Shown: positions 35,668 to 44,809, counted from the first letter of the stretch. The stretch is 64,000 bases of DNA from Mesorhizobium loti (GCF_002858745.1 NZ_PJRO01000005.1:130865-194864); one strand, 5' to 3'. A program made the numbers and translations. Notes: generated by a model from the letters alone, not told the origin.

Positions 35668-36984
35668 CTAGGCAGGCCGCGACAGGCCGAGATGATCGCG
35701 CAGCGTCGAGCCTTCATAGTCTTGGCGGAACGCACCGCGTTTCTGCAGCACCGGCACCACCTCCTCGATGAAGGTCTTCAACTCGCCCGGAATATGCGAC
35801 GGCGCCAGCACAAAACCGTCGCAGCCGCCGCCGTCGACGAAACCCTGCATGAAGTCGGCGACCTGTTCGGGCGTGCCGACGATGTATTGGTGGCCGAGGC
35901 TGCGCATGTAGCGTCGGCAGTAGGTGGCCATGCTTTCCTGGCCACGGATCGCCTTCAGATAGTGCGGCACCTGGGTGCGGCCGTTGGTGTAGCCGTCGCT
36001 GGCCATGATCGTCTCGATCGGGAACGGGTCGTCGAGCGAATGCTGCGAGAAGTCGAGATGGAACTGCTCGCGCAAAAGGTTGAGCATGGCGCGCGGGTGC
36101 ACCAGGCTGTCGAAATAGGCCTCCTTGCGGCGCGCTTCTTCCTCGGTCGAACCGACGATCGGCACGAAGCCCGGGAAGATCTTGATGCCGTCGGGATCGC
36201 GGCCCTTGCCGGCGACCTTCTGCTTCAATGCGGTGCGATAGTCGCGTGCCAGCTCCAGGCTCTTTGCCGAGGCAAACACGGCTTCGGCAAAGGAAGCGGC
36301 GAAATCGAGACCCCATTCCGACATGCCTGCCTGGATGAACACCGGGTGGCCCTGCGGGGAGCGCGGCACGCCGAGCGCGTCCTGCACGCGCACGAATTCG
36401 CCATTGTGGGCGACCGGCCGCACCTTGTCGGGATCGTAGAAGCGTCCGCCGGCCCGGTCGAACACCAGCGCGTCGTCACGCCACGAGTCGAACAGCGCCT
36501 TGATCGCCGCGATCGTGTCGGCGGCCTTGCGGTAGCGCAGTTCCTTGTCGGGATGCAGCGTGGCGCCGAAGTTGCGCGCCACGCGCGGGTCGGAGGTGAC
36601 GACGTTCCAGGCAAGCCGCCCCTTGCTCAGATGGTCGAGCGTGGCGAACTTGCGCGCCAGCACCTCCGGCTCGTGATAGGTCGTCGAATAGGTGGCGGCG
36701 AGCCCGATCTTCTCGGTGACCGAGGACAGCGCGGCGATGATGATCGAAGGGTCCATCGAGTTGATCGACACTTCGCCGAAATAGCGCCCGCCGCTTTCGC
36801 GGGTGAACATCACGTCCTCGATGAAGATCATGTCGAGCTTGCCGGCCTCGGCCAGCCTGCCGACATCGCGCAGATAGTCGACGGTGAGGAAGTCCTGCGT
36901 GCGCGACTCCGGATGGCGCCAGGCGGCGAGGTTGTGGCCCATGTTCTGCAGCCACAACAGGATGTGCATTTTCCGCGTCGCCAT
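35668..36984 (-). CDS. LLM-class flavin monooxygenase, NtaA/SnaA/DszA family
   Basis: A 438-residue FMN-dependent monooxygenase of the NtaA/SnaA/DszA/YtnJ group. Diagnostic parts are MHILLWLQNMGHNLAAWRHP, KLDMIFIEDVMFT, ATYSTTYHEPEVLARKFATL, SKGRLAWNVVTS, GHPVFIQAGMSEWG and the C-terminal FRQDYEGSTLRDHLGL. The ATG at 36984 has GGAGGAG before it. Such enzymes use reduced FMN supplied by a separate reductase to oxidise C-S or C-N bonds. It is the last gene of a minus-strand operon with two further LLM enzymes, an ABC importer and two flavin reductases. Confidence 0.9.
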   Translation of the reverse strand: MATRKMHILLWLQNMGHNLAAWRHPESRTQDFLTVDYLRDVGRLAEAGKLDMIFIEDVMFTRESGGRYFGEVSINSMDPSIIIAALSSVTEKIGLAATYSTTYHEPEVLARKFATLDHLSKGRLAWNVVTSDPRVARNFGATLHPDKELRYRKAADTIAAIKALFDSWRDDALVFDRAGGRFYDPDKVRPVAHNGEFVRVQDALGVPRSPQGHPVFIQAGMSEWGLDFAASFAEAVFASAKSLELARDYRTALKQKVAGKGRDPDGIKIFPGFVPIVGSTEEEARRKEAYFDSLVHPRAMLNLLREQFHLDFSQHSLDDPFPIETIMASDGYTNGRTQVPHYLKAIRGQESMATYCRRYMRSLGHQYIVGTPEQVADFMQGFVDGGGCDGFVLAPSHIPGELKTFIEEVVPVLQKRGAFRQDYEGSTLRDHLGLSRPA

Positions 36985-36985
36985 G

Positions 36986-38062
36986 TCAGCTCCTCCGTCC
37001 TGCGGGACGGGGCAGTCCCAGCCTCTCGCGCAATGTCGTGTTGGTGGCCCGCTTGCGTGGCAGTGCCGCGAGCGGCGCCAGCCCATCCGGCAGCACCGAC
37101 GGCATCAGGTTGAAGCCGTCGCAGTCGAAGGTCTCCAGATAGGTGGCGAGCCCATGTGCGGTGCCGACGAAATGCTCGACGCCGCTGATGGGGGCTCCCA
37201 GTTCGTCGAGCCGTCGGGCCAGCGCTTGCGCCGCGTCATCCGTATCGGCCAGCGTGGTGGCGAGGTTGGCGAAGACCTTGAGATGCGCCCGGCCGCCAGC
37301 GGTCGCCACCTGCTTCAGGGCAGCGCCGCGCGCCGAGATCTCCTCGCGGCCGCCGGACAGGAGCACGACATCGGCCCTGGTCACGGCGGTGGCTTCGTCG
37401 GCGCGCGTCCGCGGCGACATCAGCACGACCGGATGGCCCTGCGGCGGGCGCGGTGCGTTCATCGAGGTGTTGATGGAGAAATGCGGGCCCTGGTGGTCGA
37501 TGACATGCACCTTGCCGGGATGCGCGAAGATCGACTCTTCCTTGTCCAGCGCCAGCGCGGCATCTTCCCAGCTATCGAACAGTTCCAGGACCACATCGGC
37601 GAACTCGGCGGAGCGGGCGTCGTGGAAGGCTGCGTCGGTGCCATCGAGGCGGTTGAAGTTGGGCCGGTCGGCTTCGTCCAGCCCCGGCACCAGCAGCCAG
37701 CCGGATCGGCCTTTCGACAGATGGTCGAAGGCGGTGAACTGGCGCGCGATGTTGAAGGGCTCGTTGTAGACGGCCGAAACCGGTGCGACGAGGCCGATCG
37801 TCTGCGTCACGCCGGCAAGCGACGCCGCCACCGACAATGCCTCGAAATGCAAGGCCTCCTGTCGGTCGGGTCCCGGCGTTGCCGTCGGGCGCGGCGGATA
37901 TTCGACGATGAGCAGGTCGAAGCCGGCCTCGTCAGCCTGCCTGGCCAGGTCGCGGGTGAAATCGGGTGCCACGGCGCGCTCTGAGGTGGCTCCGGGCAGC
38001 CGCCATGCGCCGGGATGGTGGCCCTGTCCGTTCAGCGACAGACTAAACAGCTTCTGGTGCAT
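36986..38062 (-). CDS. LLM-class flavin-dependent oxidoreductase
   Basis: A 358-residue luciferase-like monooxygenase, shorter than its two neighbours. It has LFSLSLNGQGHHPGAWRLPGA, GFDLLIVEYPPRP, VAPVSAVYNEPFNIARQFTAF, LSKGRSGWLLVP and a C-terminal ERLGLPRP. The Asp/His pattern of the FMN pocket is retained in outline. Its stop lies one base before the next gene's ATG, showing close coupling. A separate substrate or a subsequent oxidation step is likely. Confidence 0.87.
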   Translation of the reverse strand: MHQKLFSLSLNGQGHHPGAWRLPGATSERAVAPDFTRDLARQADEAGFDLLIVEYPPRPTATPGPDRQEALHFEALSVAASLAGVTQTIGLVAPVSAVYNEPFNIARQFTAFDHLSKGRSGWLLVPGLDEADRPNFNRLDGTDAAFHDARSAEFADVVLELFDSWEDAALALDKEESIFAHPGKVHVIDHQGPHFSINTSMNAPRPPQGHPVVLMSPRTRADEATAVTRADVVLLSGGREEISARGAALKQVATAGGRAHLKVFANLATTLADTDDAAQALARRLDELGAPISGVEHFVGTAHGLATYLETFDCDGFNLMPSVLPDGLAPLAALPRKRATNTTLRERLGLPRPAGRRS

Positions 38063-38138
38063 CGTGATGGTTCCGTTTCTTGCCGAGCGGGACGGCGGCT
38101 TCAGGTGCCGTCGCTTCGGTCACTGTGGTGGCGAACGC

Positions 38139-38903
38139 TCAGTTGCGCCGCCGCACGAAGGCTTCCGCGCGCGCCGAGCTCGGCCGGTCGAGCACGTCGG
38201 CGGCCGGTCCGCATTCGATGATCTGGCCGTCGGCCATGATGGCGATGCGGTCGGCGACCTCGCGCGCGAAGTTGAGCTCATGGGTGACGATCACCATCGT
38301 CATGCCGGATCGGGCGAGGTTGCGGATGGCGTCGAGCACCTCGCCGACCCATTCGGGGTCGAGCGCGCTGGTCGGCTCGTCGAACAGCAGGATGTCCGGC
38401 TCCATGGCCACCGCACGCGCGATCGCCACGCGCTGCTGCTGGCCGCCCGAAAGCTGGCTCGGATATTTGTGCGCGTGCTGGGTGAGGCCTACCGATGCCA
38501 GCAGCTCCCGCGCGCGCTTCTCGGCGGCGGCACGGTTCTGCCCCAGCACCTTGACCGGGCCTTCGGTGACGTTCTGCAGCGCGGTCAGGTGCAGGAACAG
38601 GTTGAACTGCTGGAACACCATGCCGATGCGGCGGCGCTGGCCGGCCATGTGCCGTTCGCTGGCCTCCACCAGCTCGCCATTCGCCCGCCTCGCATAGCCG
38701 ACCGGGTCGTCATGCACGGTGATGAAACCGGCCTCGAAGGTCTCGAGCTGGTTGATACAGCGCAGCATCGTGCTCTTGCCGCCGCCCGACGGACCGAGGA
38801 TGCAGACGACTTCGCCGGGGGCGACGTCCAGCGAGACGCCGCGCAGCACCTCGACGCCCTTGAAGGATTTGCGCAGTCCGTGAATGCGGATGGCCGGTTC
38901 CAT
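38139..38903 (-). CDS. polar amino-acid ABC importer ATPase, GlnQ-like
   Basis: A 254-residue ATPase. Walker A is LGPSGGGKSTM, the signature is LSGGQQQRVAIARA, Walker B is ILLFDEPTSALDPE and the switch His is in VTHELNF. This is the polar amino-acid uptake (GlnQ/HisP) family. The ATG at 38903 has GGAGG upstream, and it starts three bases after the permease stop. Together with the permease and the binding protein at 43903 it makes a complete importer. Confidence 0.9.
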   Translation of the reverse strand: MEPAIRIHGLRKSFKGVEVLRGVSLDVAPGEVVCILGPSGGGKSTMLRCINQLETFEAGFITVHDDPVGYARRANGELVEASERHMAGQRRRIGMVFQQFNLFLHLTALQNVTEGPVKVLGQNRAAAEKRARELLASVGLTQHAHKYPSQLSGGQQQRVAIARAVAMEPDILLFDEPTSALDPEWVGEVLDAIRNLARSGMTMVIVTHELNFAREVADRIAIMADGQIIECGPAADVLDRPSSARAEAFVRRRN

Positions 38904-38905
38904 GC

Positions 38906-39841
38906 TCAAACCTCCGTCTCGGCGGTGGGGCCGCCTACGCCATTGCGTTCGGAGCGGCTCAGCCGCTTTTCGAGATAGTGCTGGCCGACGCTGGTGATGG
39001 AGATGATGACCATGTACCAGGCCGAGGCGACCAGCAGCAGCGCGATGACCTCGTAGTTGATGGCGTAGAGGTTCTGCGCCGCGGTCAGGAGGTCGCCGCC
39101 GCCGATCACCGAAACCAGCGCGCTCGCCTTCAGCACCATGATGAACTGGTTGCCGATCGGCGGGATGATCACCCTGAGCGCTTGCGGCAGCACGATGCGG
39201 CGCAGCGCTTCGCCGCGCGTCATGCCGATGGTCAGCGCCGCTTCCGTCTGTCCCTGCGGCACGGAAAGAATGCCGGAGCGCACGATCTCGGCCATGTAGG
39301 CGGCCTCGTGCATGGCCAGCGCCAGGATAGCCGCGGTGAAGGGCGTGATGACGTGGTTGGTGTTCCAGCCGACATAGAGCGAGGTGCCGGGAATGCCGAT
39401 GCCGAGTTCCGGAAACAGCAGCGCCAGGTTGAACCACAGCACGATCTGCACCAGCAGCGGCAGGGCGCGGAACAGCCAGATGTAGAAGGCGGCAAAGGTC
39501 GACAGCACCGGGTTGCGCGATTGTCCCATCGCCGCCAGCACGACGCCGGTGACGAAAGCCAGCAGCACCGCCAGCATGGTCAGCTGCAGCGTCGAGACCA
39601 CGCCCTGCAGGATCAACGGGTGGAACAGATAGGCGCCGACGACGTCCCAGTGCATGTTCTTATTGACGGCCACGGTCCAGACGAAACTCGCCAGCAGCCC
39701 CACCAGCACGATGCTGGCGGCGATCTGGCCGAGGCGCGGGCGCCGTGCCGCGGTGACGACGCCGTTCTGGTCGAGCGGCGGCAGATACGCGGCCACGCCC
39801 TCGCTGCCGCGCATCGGTTTTATCGGTATCACTGCGCTCAT
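38906..39841 (-). CDS. polar amino-acid ABC importer permease
   Basis: A 311-residue permease of the HisM/GlnP type. An N-terminal soluble tail precedes five or so helices, with the family motif AYMAEIVRSGILSVPQGQTEAA and the EAA-loop GMTRGEALRRIVLPQALRVIIPP. ATG at 39841 is preferred because GGAGGAGG sits just upstream; a GTG five codons earlier overlaps it. Only one permease gene is visible, so the channel is probably a homodimer. Confidence 0.88.
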   Translation of the reverse strand: MSAVIPIKPMRGSEGVAAYLPPLDQNGVVTAARRPRLGQIAASIVLVGLLASFVWTVAVNKNMHWDVVGAYLFHPLILQGVVSTLQLTMLAVLLAFVTGVVLAAMGQSRNPVLSTFAAFYIWLFRALPLLVQIVLWFNLALLFPELGIGIPGTSLYVGWNTNHVITPFTAAILALAMHEAAYMAEIVRSGILSVPQGQTEAALTIGMTRGEALRRIVLPQALRVIIPPIGNQFIMVLKASALVSVIGGGDLLTAAQNLYAINYEVIALLLVASAWYMVIISITSVGQHYLEKRLSRSERNGVGGPTAETEV

Positions 39842-39925
39842 GTTCTCCTCCTCCACGCGCGCACCCCTATCGGCCCGATCGTCTTCGGTCTTCCGGCGGT
39901 CGAAGGGGGCGGATGTTCATTGTCT

Positions 39926-41281
39926 TTATTGCCCGGCCAGCGCTGCCACCTTCCGGTCGGTTTCCGGATGCTGTGGTGCTGCCAGCCCGAGATGGTCGCG
40001 GAAGGTCGAGCCTTCGTAATCCCTGCGGAAGATGCCGCGCCGCTGCAGTTCGGGCACGACGAGCTGCCCGAACTCATGGGCGTTGCCGGGCAGGTAGTGC
40101 GGAAACAGCGTGAAGCCGTCGCAGGCGCGCTCGGTCAGCCAGTTTTCCATGGTGTCGGCGACCTGCTCAACGGCGCCGATGCAGGTGATGTGGCCGTAGC
40201 AGGAGGTGATCTGGTCGCCCAGCTCACGCGCCGTCATGCGGCGGCCGTCGACCTCGAAGGTGACGCGGCGGCGCAGGCGGGCCGCACCTTCCTCGGCGGT
40301 GGCCGGGATCGGCCTGTCGAGATCCCACTCCAGTGCACCGACGCCGCCGAGATAACGGTCGATGCTCTGCAGCTTGAAGCTGTCAGGGGTCGCGGCCTGC
40401 GCGTCGGCATATTTGCGGCGCGCCTCTTCCTCAGTGCCGCCGGCAACGACGAACAGGCCGGGCATGATCGCCACCTCGTCGGGCGTGCGGCCGTATTTCA
40501 CCATGCGCTCGCGGATGTTGGCCGAGAAGGCCTTGCCGCGTTCGAGCGAACCGGGCGCGCAGAACATGACGTCGGCGGTGCGCGCCGCAAGCTCGAAGCC
40601 TGGCTCCGACGAGCCGGCCTGCGAGATCACCGGCCGGCCCTGCGGCGGCCTTGGCACGTTGAGCGCGCCGCGCACCTTGAAATGCTGGCCGTGATGGTCG
40701 ACCGGGTGGACCTTCGACGGATCGAAATAGCGTGTCGAAGCCTTGTCGCGCAGGAAGGCATCGCCTTCCCAGCTGTTCCACAGGTCGAAGACGAGGTCGA
40801 CGAATTCGCTGGCGCGCTCGTAGCGGAAATTGGCGTCGAGCTGCGCGTCGAGGCCGAAGGCGGCGGCTTCCGATTCGCCCTGCGAGGTGACGACGTTCCA
40901 GCCGATGCGCCCCTTCGACAGATGGTCGAGGCTGCCGATCATGCGCGCGATGTGGAAGGGCTGGTGGTAGGTGGTCGAGGCGGTGGCGACGAGGCCGATC
41001 TTCTCGGTCACTGCCGAAAGCGCGCCGAGCATGGTCAGCGGTTCGTAGACCACCGCATTGCCCATGTGGCCGGCGGCCTCGATGCCGCGGTTGCGGTCGT
41101 TGACGGCGACGATGTCGGCCAGGAAGACGGCGTCGAATTTGGCGCGCTCGGCCATCTGCGCGAGATCGCGGTAGAAGGCGAAGTCGAACTCGCTCTCCGA
41201 GCGCGCCTTCTCGTACAGCCAGGCATATTCGGTGGTGTTCATGAAGAGCGCCAGCTTGAGCTGGCGCGGCACGGCGGTCAT
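39926..41281 (-). CDS. LLM-class flavin monooxygenase, NtaA/DmoA family
   Basis: A 451-residue FMN-dependent monooxygenase, paralogous to the enzyme at 35668. It has LALFMNTTEYAWL, KFDAVFLADIVAVND, TASTTYHQPFHIARMIGSLD, SKGRIGWNVVTSQGE, GRPVISQAGSSEPG and the terminal FRRDYEGSTFRDHLGL. Relatives act on nitrilotriacetate, dibenzothiophene sulfone, dimethyl sulfide and S-succino-cysteine derivatives. It follows the flavin reductase genes that would supply FMNH2. Confidence 0.9.
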   Translation of the reverse strand: MTAVPRQLKLALFMNTTEYAWLYEKARSESEFDFAFYRDLAQMAERAKFDAVFLADIVAVNDRNRGIEAAGHMGNAVVYEPLTMLGALSAVTEKIGLVATASTTYHQPFHIARMIGSLDHLSKGRIGWNVVTSQGESEAAAFGLDAQLDANFRYERASEFVDLVFDLWNSWEGDAFLRDKASTRYFDPSKVHPVDHHGQHFKVRGALNVPRPPQGRPVISQAGSSEPGFELAARTADVMFCAPGSLERGKAFSANIRERMVKYGRTPDEVAIMPGLFVVAGGTEEEARRKYADAQAATPDSFKLQSIDRYLGGVGALEWDLDRPIPATAEEGAARLRRRVTFEVDGRRMTARELGDQITSCYGHITCIGAVEQVADTMENWLTERACDGFTLFPHYLPGNAHEFGQLVVPELQRRGIFRRDYEGSTFRDHLGLAAPQHPETDRKVAALAGQ

Positions 41282-41330
41282 CGGTCGTCCTCCCGTCTCG
41301 GTCCTGTCAGCCGGCTTGAGTTAGCTGGCA

Positions 41331-41843
41331 TCACATCGAGTTCACGTAGCGTCCCTTGAAGAAGATCAGCGGCTCGTGGTCCTCGTCGGCGTTGATCGAC
41401 GCCATCTCACGCACCTGGCCGATCACGATGGTGTGGTCGCCGGCCGGGTATTCCTCGAACAGCGTGCAATCCAGCCAGGTCAGTGAACCGGCGATGATCG
41501 GGTTGCCGAAGCCGCTGTGCGCCCAGTCGACGCCGCTCCATTTGTCGGTGCCCGAGCGGGCGAAAGCGTTCGAGACCTCGCGCTGCCGCGACGACAGGAT
41601 GTTGACCGAGAAGGCGCCGCTGTCGCGGATCTTCGGCCAGCTGCTCGAGCTGCGCATGACGCTGAACGACACCAGCGGCGGTTCCAGCGAGACGCTGTAG
41701 AAGGACTGGCAGGTGAAGCCGACGGGCAGGCCGTCGGCGACACCGGCGATCACCGTGATGCCGGACGCATAGTGACCGAGCGCCTGACGAAACAGGTGTG
41801 GGTCGGGCGCTGTCCTAGCGGCCATCGACGGCATTTCCAGCAT
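41331..41843 (-). CDS. flavin reductase, NtaB/HpaC-like
   Basis: A 170-residue flavin reductase with FRQALGHYASGITVIAG, DGLPVGFTCQSFYSVSLEPPL and GRYVNSM at the end. ATG at 41843 has AGGAGG six bases upstream. The gene overlaps the end of the upstream FMN reductase gene by 29 bases. Enzymes of this family reduce free FMN or FAD with NADH and hand it to a partner monooxygenase, here most likely the LLM enzyme encoded immediately downstream. Confidence 0.9.
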   Translation of the reverse strand: MLEMPSMAARTAPDPHLFRQALGHYASGITVIAGVADGLPVGFTCQSFYSVSLEPPLVSFSVMRSSSSWPKIRDSGAFSVNILSSRQREVSNAFARSGTDKWSGVDWAHSGFGNPIIAGSLTWLDCTLFEEYPAGDHTIVIGQVREMASINADEDHEPLIFFKGRYVNSM

Positions 41844-42384
41844 GCTTGCCTCCTGGGAGCCATGGAGCCTGAAGCAGCGCGAACTGCGATCGCTGCTTAG
41901 CGATCGCCGCACGCACGGATGCTTCGAGGTCCTCGGTCTCGTTGACGATGAGATAGACGCCGCCGGTCGGCACGACCGCGCCGAGCTCCCTGAGCAGCGG
42001 GGTGAGATGAAGGTCGACGGCCAGCGAATGCGCCGCACTCGCGCCGGTCATCAACGGTATGGCGACCACGCCCTGCAGGGCGTTGGGCCGCATCTGATCG
42101 AAGAACAGCTTGAGCAGCCCGGTATAGCTTGCCTTGTAGGTGGGCGAGGCGATCACCAGCAGGTCGCTGCCGCTCACCCGCTCATGCAAGGGCGCCAGCC
42201 GTTCAGGGCTCGGCGGGAACAGCGCATCGGTCTGTTCGGCGAGATCGATGACGGCCTGATCGCGGCCGGTGCGTTCGACCAGCCCGTCCGTGAAGTGTTC
42301 AGCAAGCGTACGGGTGCGCGACATCGGCTTGGGATTGCCGATGACGAGCGAGACCCTGAGCGCCGTGGTTCGAGAATTGTCCAT
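41815..42384 (-). CDS. NADPH-dependent FMN reductase, SsuE/MsuE-like
   Basis: A 189-residue flavodoxin-fold reductase with VSLVIGNPKPMSRTRTLAE, LLVIASPTYKASYTGLLKLFFD and the alanine-rich C-terminal helices. SsuE and MsuE supply FMNH2 to sulfonate monooxygenases. It is the first gene of the minus-strand operon that runs to 35668. A conserved 45-bp element starts 80 bp upstream and recurs near the binding-protein gene. Confidence 0.88.
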   Translation of the reverse strand: MDNSRTTALRVSLVIGNPKPMSRTRTLAEHFTDGLVERTGRDQAVIDLAEQTDALFPPSPERLAPLHERVSGSDLLVIASPTYKASYTGLLKLFFDQMRPNALQGVVAIPLMTGASAAHSLAVDLHLTPLLRELGAVVPTGGVYLIVNETEDLEASVRAAIAKQRSQFALLQAPWLPGGKHAGNAVDGR

Positions 42385-42463
42385 ACCGCAAAGCCGAAAA
42401 CGTTGGCCGCCTTTTGCACACTACGCGCCGGTCGACCGTTGATCTGGCCTTACGAGTATTTCT

Positions 42464-42510
42464 AAAAGAGATTGGTTGCAAGAATGATTGTGGAAAAAAA
42501 AGAATGAATG
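42464..42510 (-). promoter_or_regulatory. conserved upstream element, copy 1 (probable LysR site)
   Basis: Read on the minus strand it starts CATTCATTC, passes a T-run and ACAAT, then after five bases TTGC, and ends AATCTCTTTT. The plus-strand element at 43577-43620 has the same blocks at the same spacing after the T-run. It points toward the FMN reductase operon. Confidence 0.65.
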
Positions 42511-42609
42511 ATGGTGAAGCAAATATCGGTCCGCACCGTATTGCCTGTGTCCCTGCCGGAACGCGGACACAGGGGAGGCGGGACGTCTGATGGTGTAGGT
42601 GACAGGTGG

Positions 42610-43545
42610 CTAGCCCAACTCATCCGCCAGCTCCGCTTCCCTCTCATCCCGCGCCTGGTAGGCCCTGGCAAAATCGCAGGTCTGCTTCAGGAGCGTGACC
42701 ACGGAAGCCAGGATCGGGCTGGTGTCGGTTGCCGGGAAGACGGCGAGATATTGCAGGTCCGGTACCGGTTCGACGGTGTCGATGCGCGTCAGCGCGCTGC
42801 CGGCGAAGCCCTGGTCGAACACGAAGGTCGGCATGGCGGCAATGCCGAGACCGCCCACCGTCAGGCTGACCAGCGACAGGAAATCGGGAACGGCGATGAT
42901 CTTCGTGGTCGCCAGTCCGGCGGAGCGCAGTGTGGTGCCGACCAGCATCTCGGATGCCGAGTCGGTGCGCAGCAGGATGGTGTGCTCGGCAAGGTCCTTG
43001 AGGTGATGTTTCCTGCTGGCTTCGATCAGGCCGGGCGCGCAGCCCCAGCACCATTGCGAGGACGCGACCGGAACGGCCTGGAAACGCGGGTCCATCAGCC
43101 CGTCCGGAACCACGGCGAGATCCAGCAGGTTGTCGGCAAGCTTGTGGGCCAGCGCGCTCGCCGAATCCACCACGATCTCCAGCGAGACCTTCGGAAACGC
43201 CTGGTGCAGGCTGCCGACGAAACGGCCGAGCCAGGTCATGGCCGAGGCTTCGGTCGCGCCGATGCGCAGCCGACGCTCGATCAGGTCGGGCGCGCTGAAG
43301 CGCTCGGCGAAGCGGGTGCGCTGCTCGAGCAGGCCGGCGGCCAGTTCCAGCATCTCGACGCCCTTTGGCGTCAGATGCGCGACGCGGCGGCTGCGGTCGA
43401 ACACCGAGACGCCGAAACTCGCCTCCAGTTCCTGGATGCGCTTGGAGATCGCGGACTGCGTCGTATCGAGGTGTTGCGCGGCCGCTTCGAAGCTGCCGAG
43501 CGTGCCGATCCAATACAAGGCTTCGAGCTGTTTGAATGTCACCAT
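42610..43545 (-). CDS. LysR-family regulator of the monooxygenase/importer cluster
   Basis: A 311-residue LysR regulator. The winged helix is MVTFKQLEALYWIGTLGSFEAAAQHLDTTQSAISKRIQEL, and the effector domain has LRIGATEASAMTWLGRFV and GLGIAAMPTFVFDQG. It lies between the monooxygenase operon and the binding-protein gene. The conserved elements at 42464 and 43577 flank it and are its probable sites, the second also allowing autoregulation. Confidence 0.9.
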   Translation of the reverse strand: MVTFKQLEALYWIGTLGSFEAAAQHLDTTQSAISKRIQELEASFGVSVFDRSRRVAHLTPKGVEMLELAAGLLEQRTRFAERFSAPDLIERRLRIGATEASAMTWLGRFVGSLHQAFPKVSLEIVVDSASALAHKLADNLLDLAVVPDGLMDPRFQAVPVASSQWCWGCAPGLIEASRKHHLKDLAEHTILLRTDSASEMLVGTTLRSAGLATTKIIAVPDFLSLVSLTVGGLGIAAMPTFVFDQGFAGSALTRIDTVEPVPDLQYLAVFPATDTSPILASVVTLLKQTCDFARAYQARDEREAELADELG

Positions 43546-43576
43546 GGGGCGCCCCGTCGATTCGTCACAATCGTTT

Positions 43577-43620
43577 CATTCATTTTTTTCAACAATAGAC
43601 GTTGCCAATAATCACTTTTT
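43577..43620 (+). promoter_or_regulatory. conserved upstream element, copy 2
   Basis: It begins CATTCATT, then a T-run, CAACAAT, five bases, TTGC and AATCACTTTTT. It lies 32 bp before the LysR start and about 280 bp before the binding-protein start, oriented toward the latter. The rest of the 357-bp gap (43546-43902) has no convincing gene. Confidence 0.65.
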
Positions 43621-43902
43621 GATGTTAGCAATGTGCCACTGTGCAAACGCATAAGCTATGGGGGCGCGGAATTCGATAGGTCCGCTGGGTTGTCAACGTG
43701 ATGGTGCGAACGGAACCGTCCCTGCATTGGAGGGCAGGGGGCTCCGGGCAGCCATCGCAACTTCCCTCATCGCTGCCTGCGTTGATCTAACGGCATAGGC
43801 AATTCGGCAAATTCTGGGAACGACTCTGACCCTCGCTTTCGCGAGATGGGCGGAGCTTTGCCGGATTGCGGGGATTTCATCGTCTATCTGGGAGGAAAAT
43901 TG

Positions 43903-44784
43903 ATGAACACTGTGACCTGTCTGACCAAATTCGCCCCGACCAAATTGATAAGGACAACAGTCCTGTCGGCTGCAATCATTGCCGGTACCCTCGCTTCCAC
44001 CTTGGCCCAGAGCGCCAAGGATATCCTGCCCGAGCCCTACAAGTCCAAGGGCGAGATCACCGTTGCGATGGTGCTCGACTATCCGCCCTATTCCTGGATC
44101 GACGAGGCCGGCAAGACCACCGGCCTGGAAGTCGACGTCTTCAATGCCGTGGCCGGGAAGCTCGGCATCAAGGCCAACATCGTCAACGCCAAATGGGAAG
44201 GCCTGATCACCGGTGTCGGCGGTGGCCGCTTCGACGCCGGTGCCGGCGGCACCAGCGATCTGCTCGAACGCCAGAAGCTCGTCACCTTCGCCGACTATGC
44301 AACCTCGTCCAACGCCATCATCATCCAGGCCGCGAACAAGGACAAATATGCCGACATCGACGCCTTGTGCGGCAGCAGTATCGGCGTGCTCAAGGGCACC
44401 GACACGGTGAAGGTCGGCGAGTTCGCCGTGAAGAACTGTGCCGACAAAGGCAAGCCGGCGCTGACCATCAGCTATTACAACTCGGTGCCGGATGCCGATC
44501 TCGCGCTGAAGTCGGGCCGTGATGCCGCCGAGGTTGTCTCGACCGAGCAGGCCGCCTTCATCCTGAGCAAAGGCCATCAGGACTGGATGATCCTGAAAGC
44601 CGGCGTCGGCGACAAGGTGCCGATGGGGCCTTACACCTCGGTCGACAAGCCGGAGCTGGCAAAGGCCTTCGTGGCGGCGCTCGCCGAACTCAAGGCCGAT
44701 GGCACGCTGGAGACCATCGCCAGGAAGTACGGCCTCGAAGCCTCGCTGATGGAAAAGCCTGAAATCAACTCGACCAAGAACTGA
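43903..44784 (+). CDS. polar amino-acid ABC importer solute-binding protein
   Basis: A 293-residue family 3 solute-binding protein. The ATG at 43903 has GGAGG upstream. A long signal peptide (hydrophobic VLSAAIIAGTLASTLAQS) leads to ITVAMVLDYPPYSWIDEAGKTTGLEVDVFNAVAGKLG, typical of cystine/His/opine binders. WEGLITGVGGGRFDAGAGGTSDLLERQK follows. No other importer gene is next to it; the permease and ATPase are 4-5 kb away on the other strand. The shared upstream element links them, so it should be their binding protein. Confidence 0.87.
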   Translation: MNTVTCLTKFAPTKLIRTTVLSAAIIAGTLASTLAQSAKDILPEPYKSKGEITVAMVLDYPPYSWIDEAGKTTGLEVDVFNAVAGKLGIKANIVNAKWEGLITGVGGGRFDAGAGGTSDLLERQKLVTFADYATSSNAIIIQAANKDKYADIDALCGSSIGVLKGTDTVKVGEFAVKNCADKGKPALTISYYNSVPDADLALKSGRDAAEVVSTEQAAFILSKGHQDWMILKAGVGDKVPMGPYTSVDKPELAKAFVAALAELKADGTLETIARKYGLEASLMEKPEINSTKN

Positions 44785-44809
44785 GTTGTTGTTAGGTCAG
44801 CGCCGTAGC

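Noticed and set aside
38904..39437. N-terminal extension of the GlnQ-like ATPase across the permease gene
   Set aside because: The ATPase domain starts at the ATG at 38903 with a good ribosome site; the extension is antiparallel in frame to the permease and has no homology.
38978..41359. A 793-codon plus-strand frame
   Set aside because: It lies antisense to the ABC permease and an LLM monooxygenase with clear motifs; its own sequence is His/Arg/Asp-rich and typical of a GC-rich shadow.
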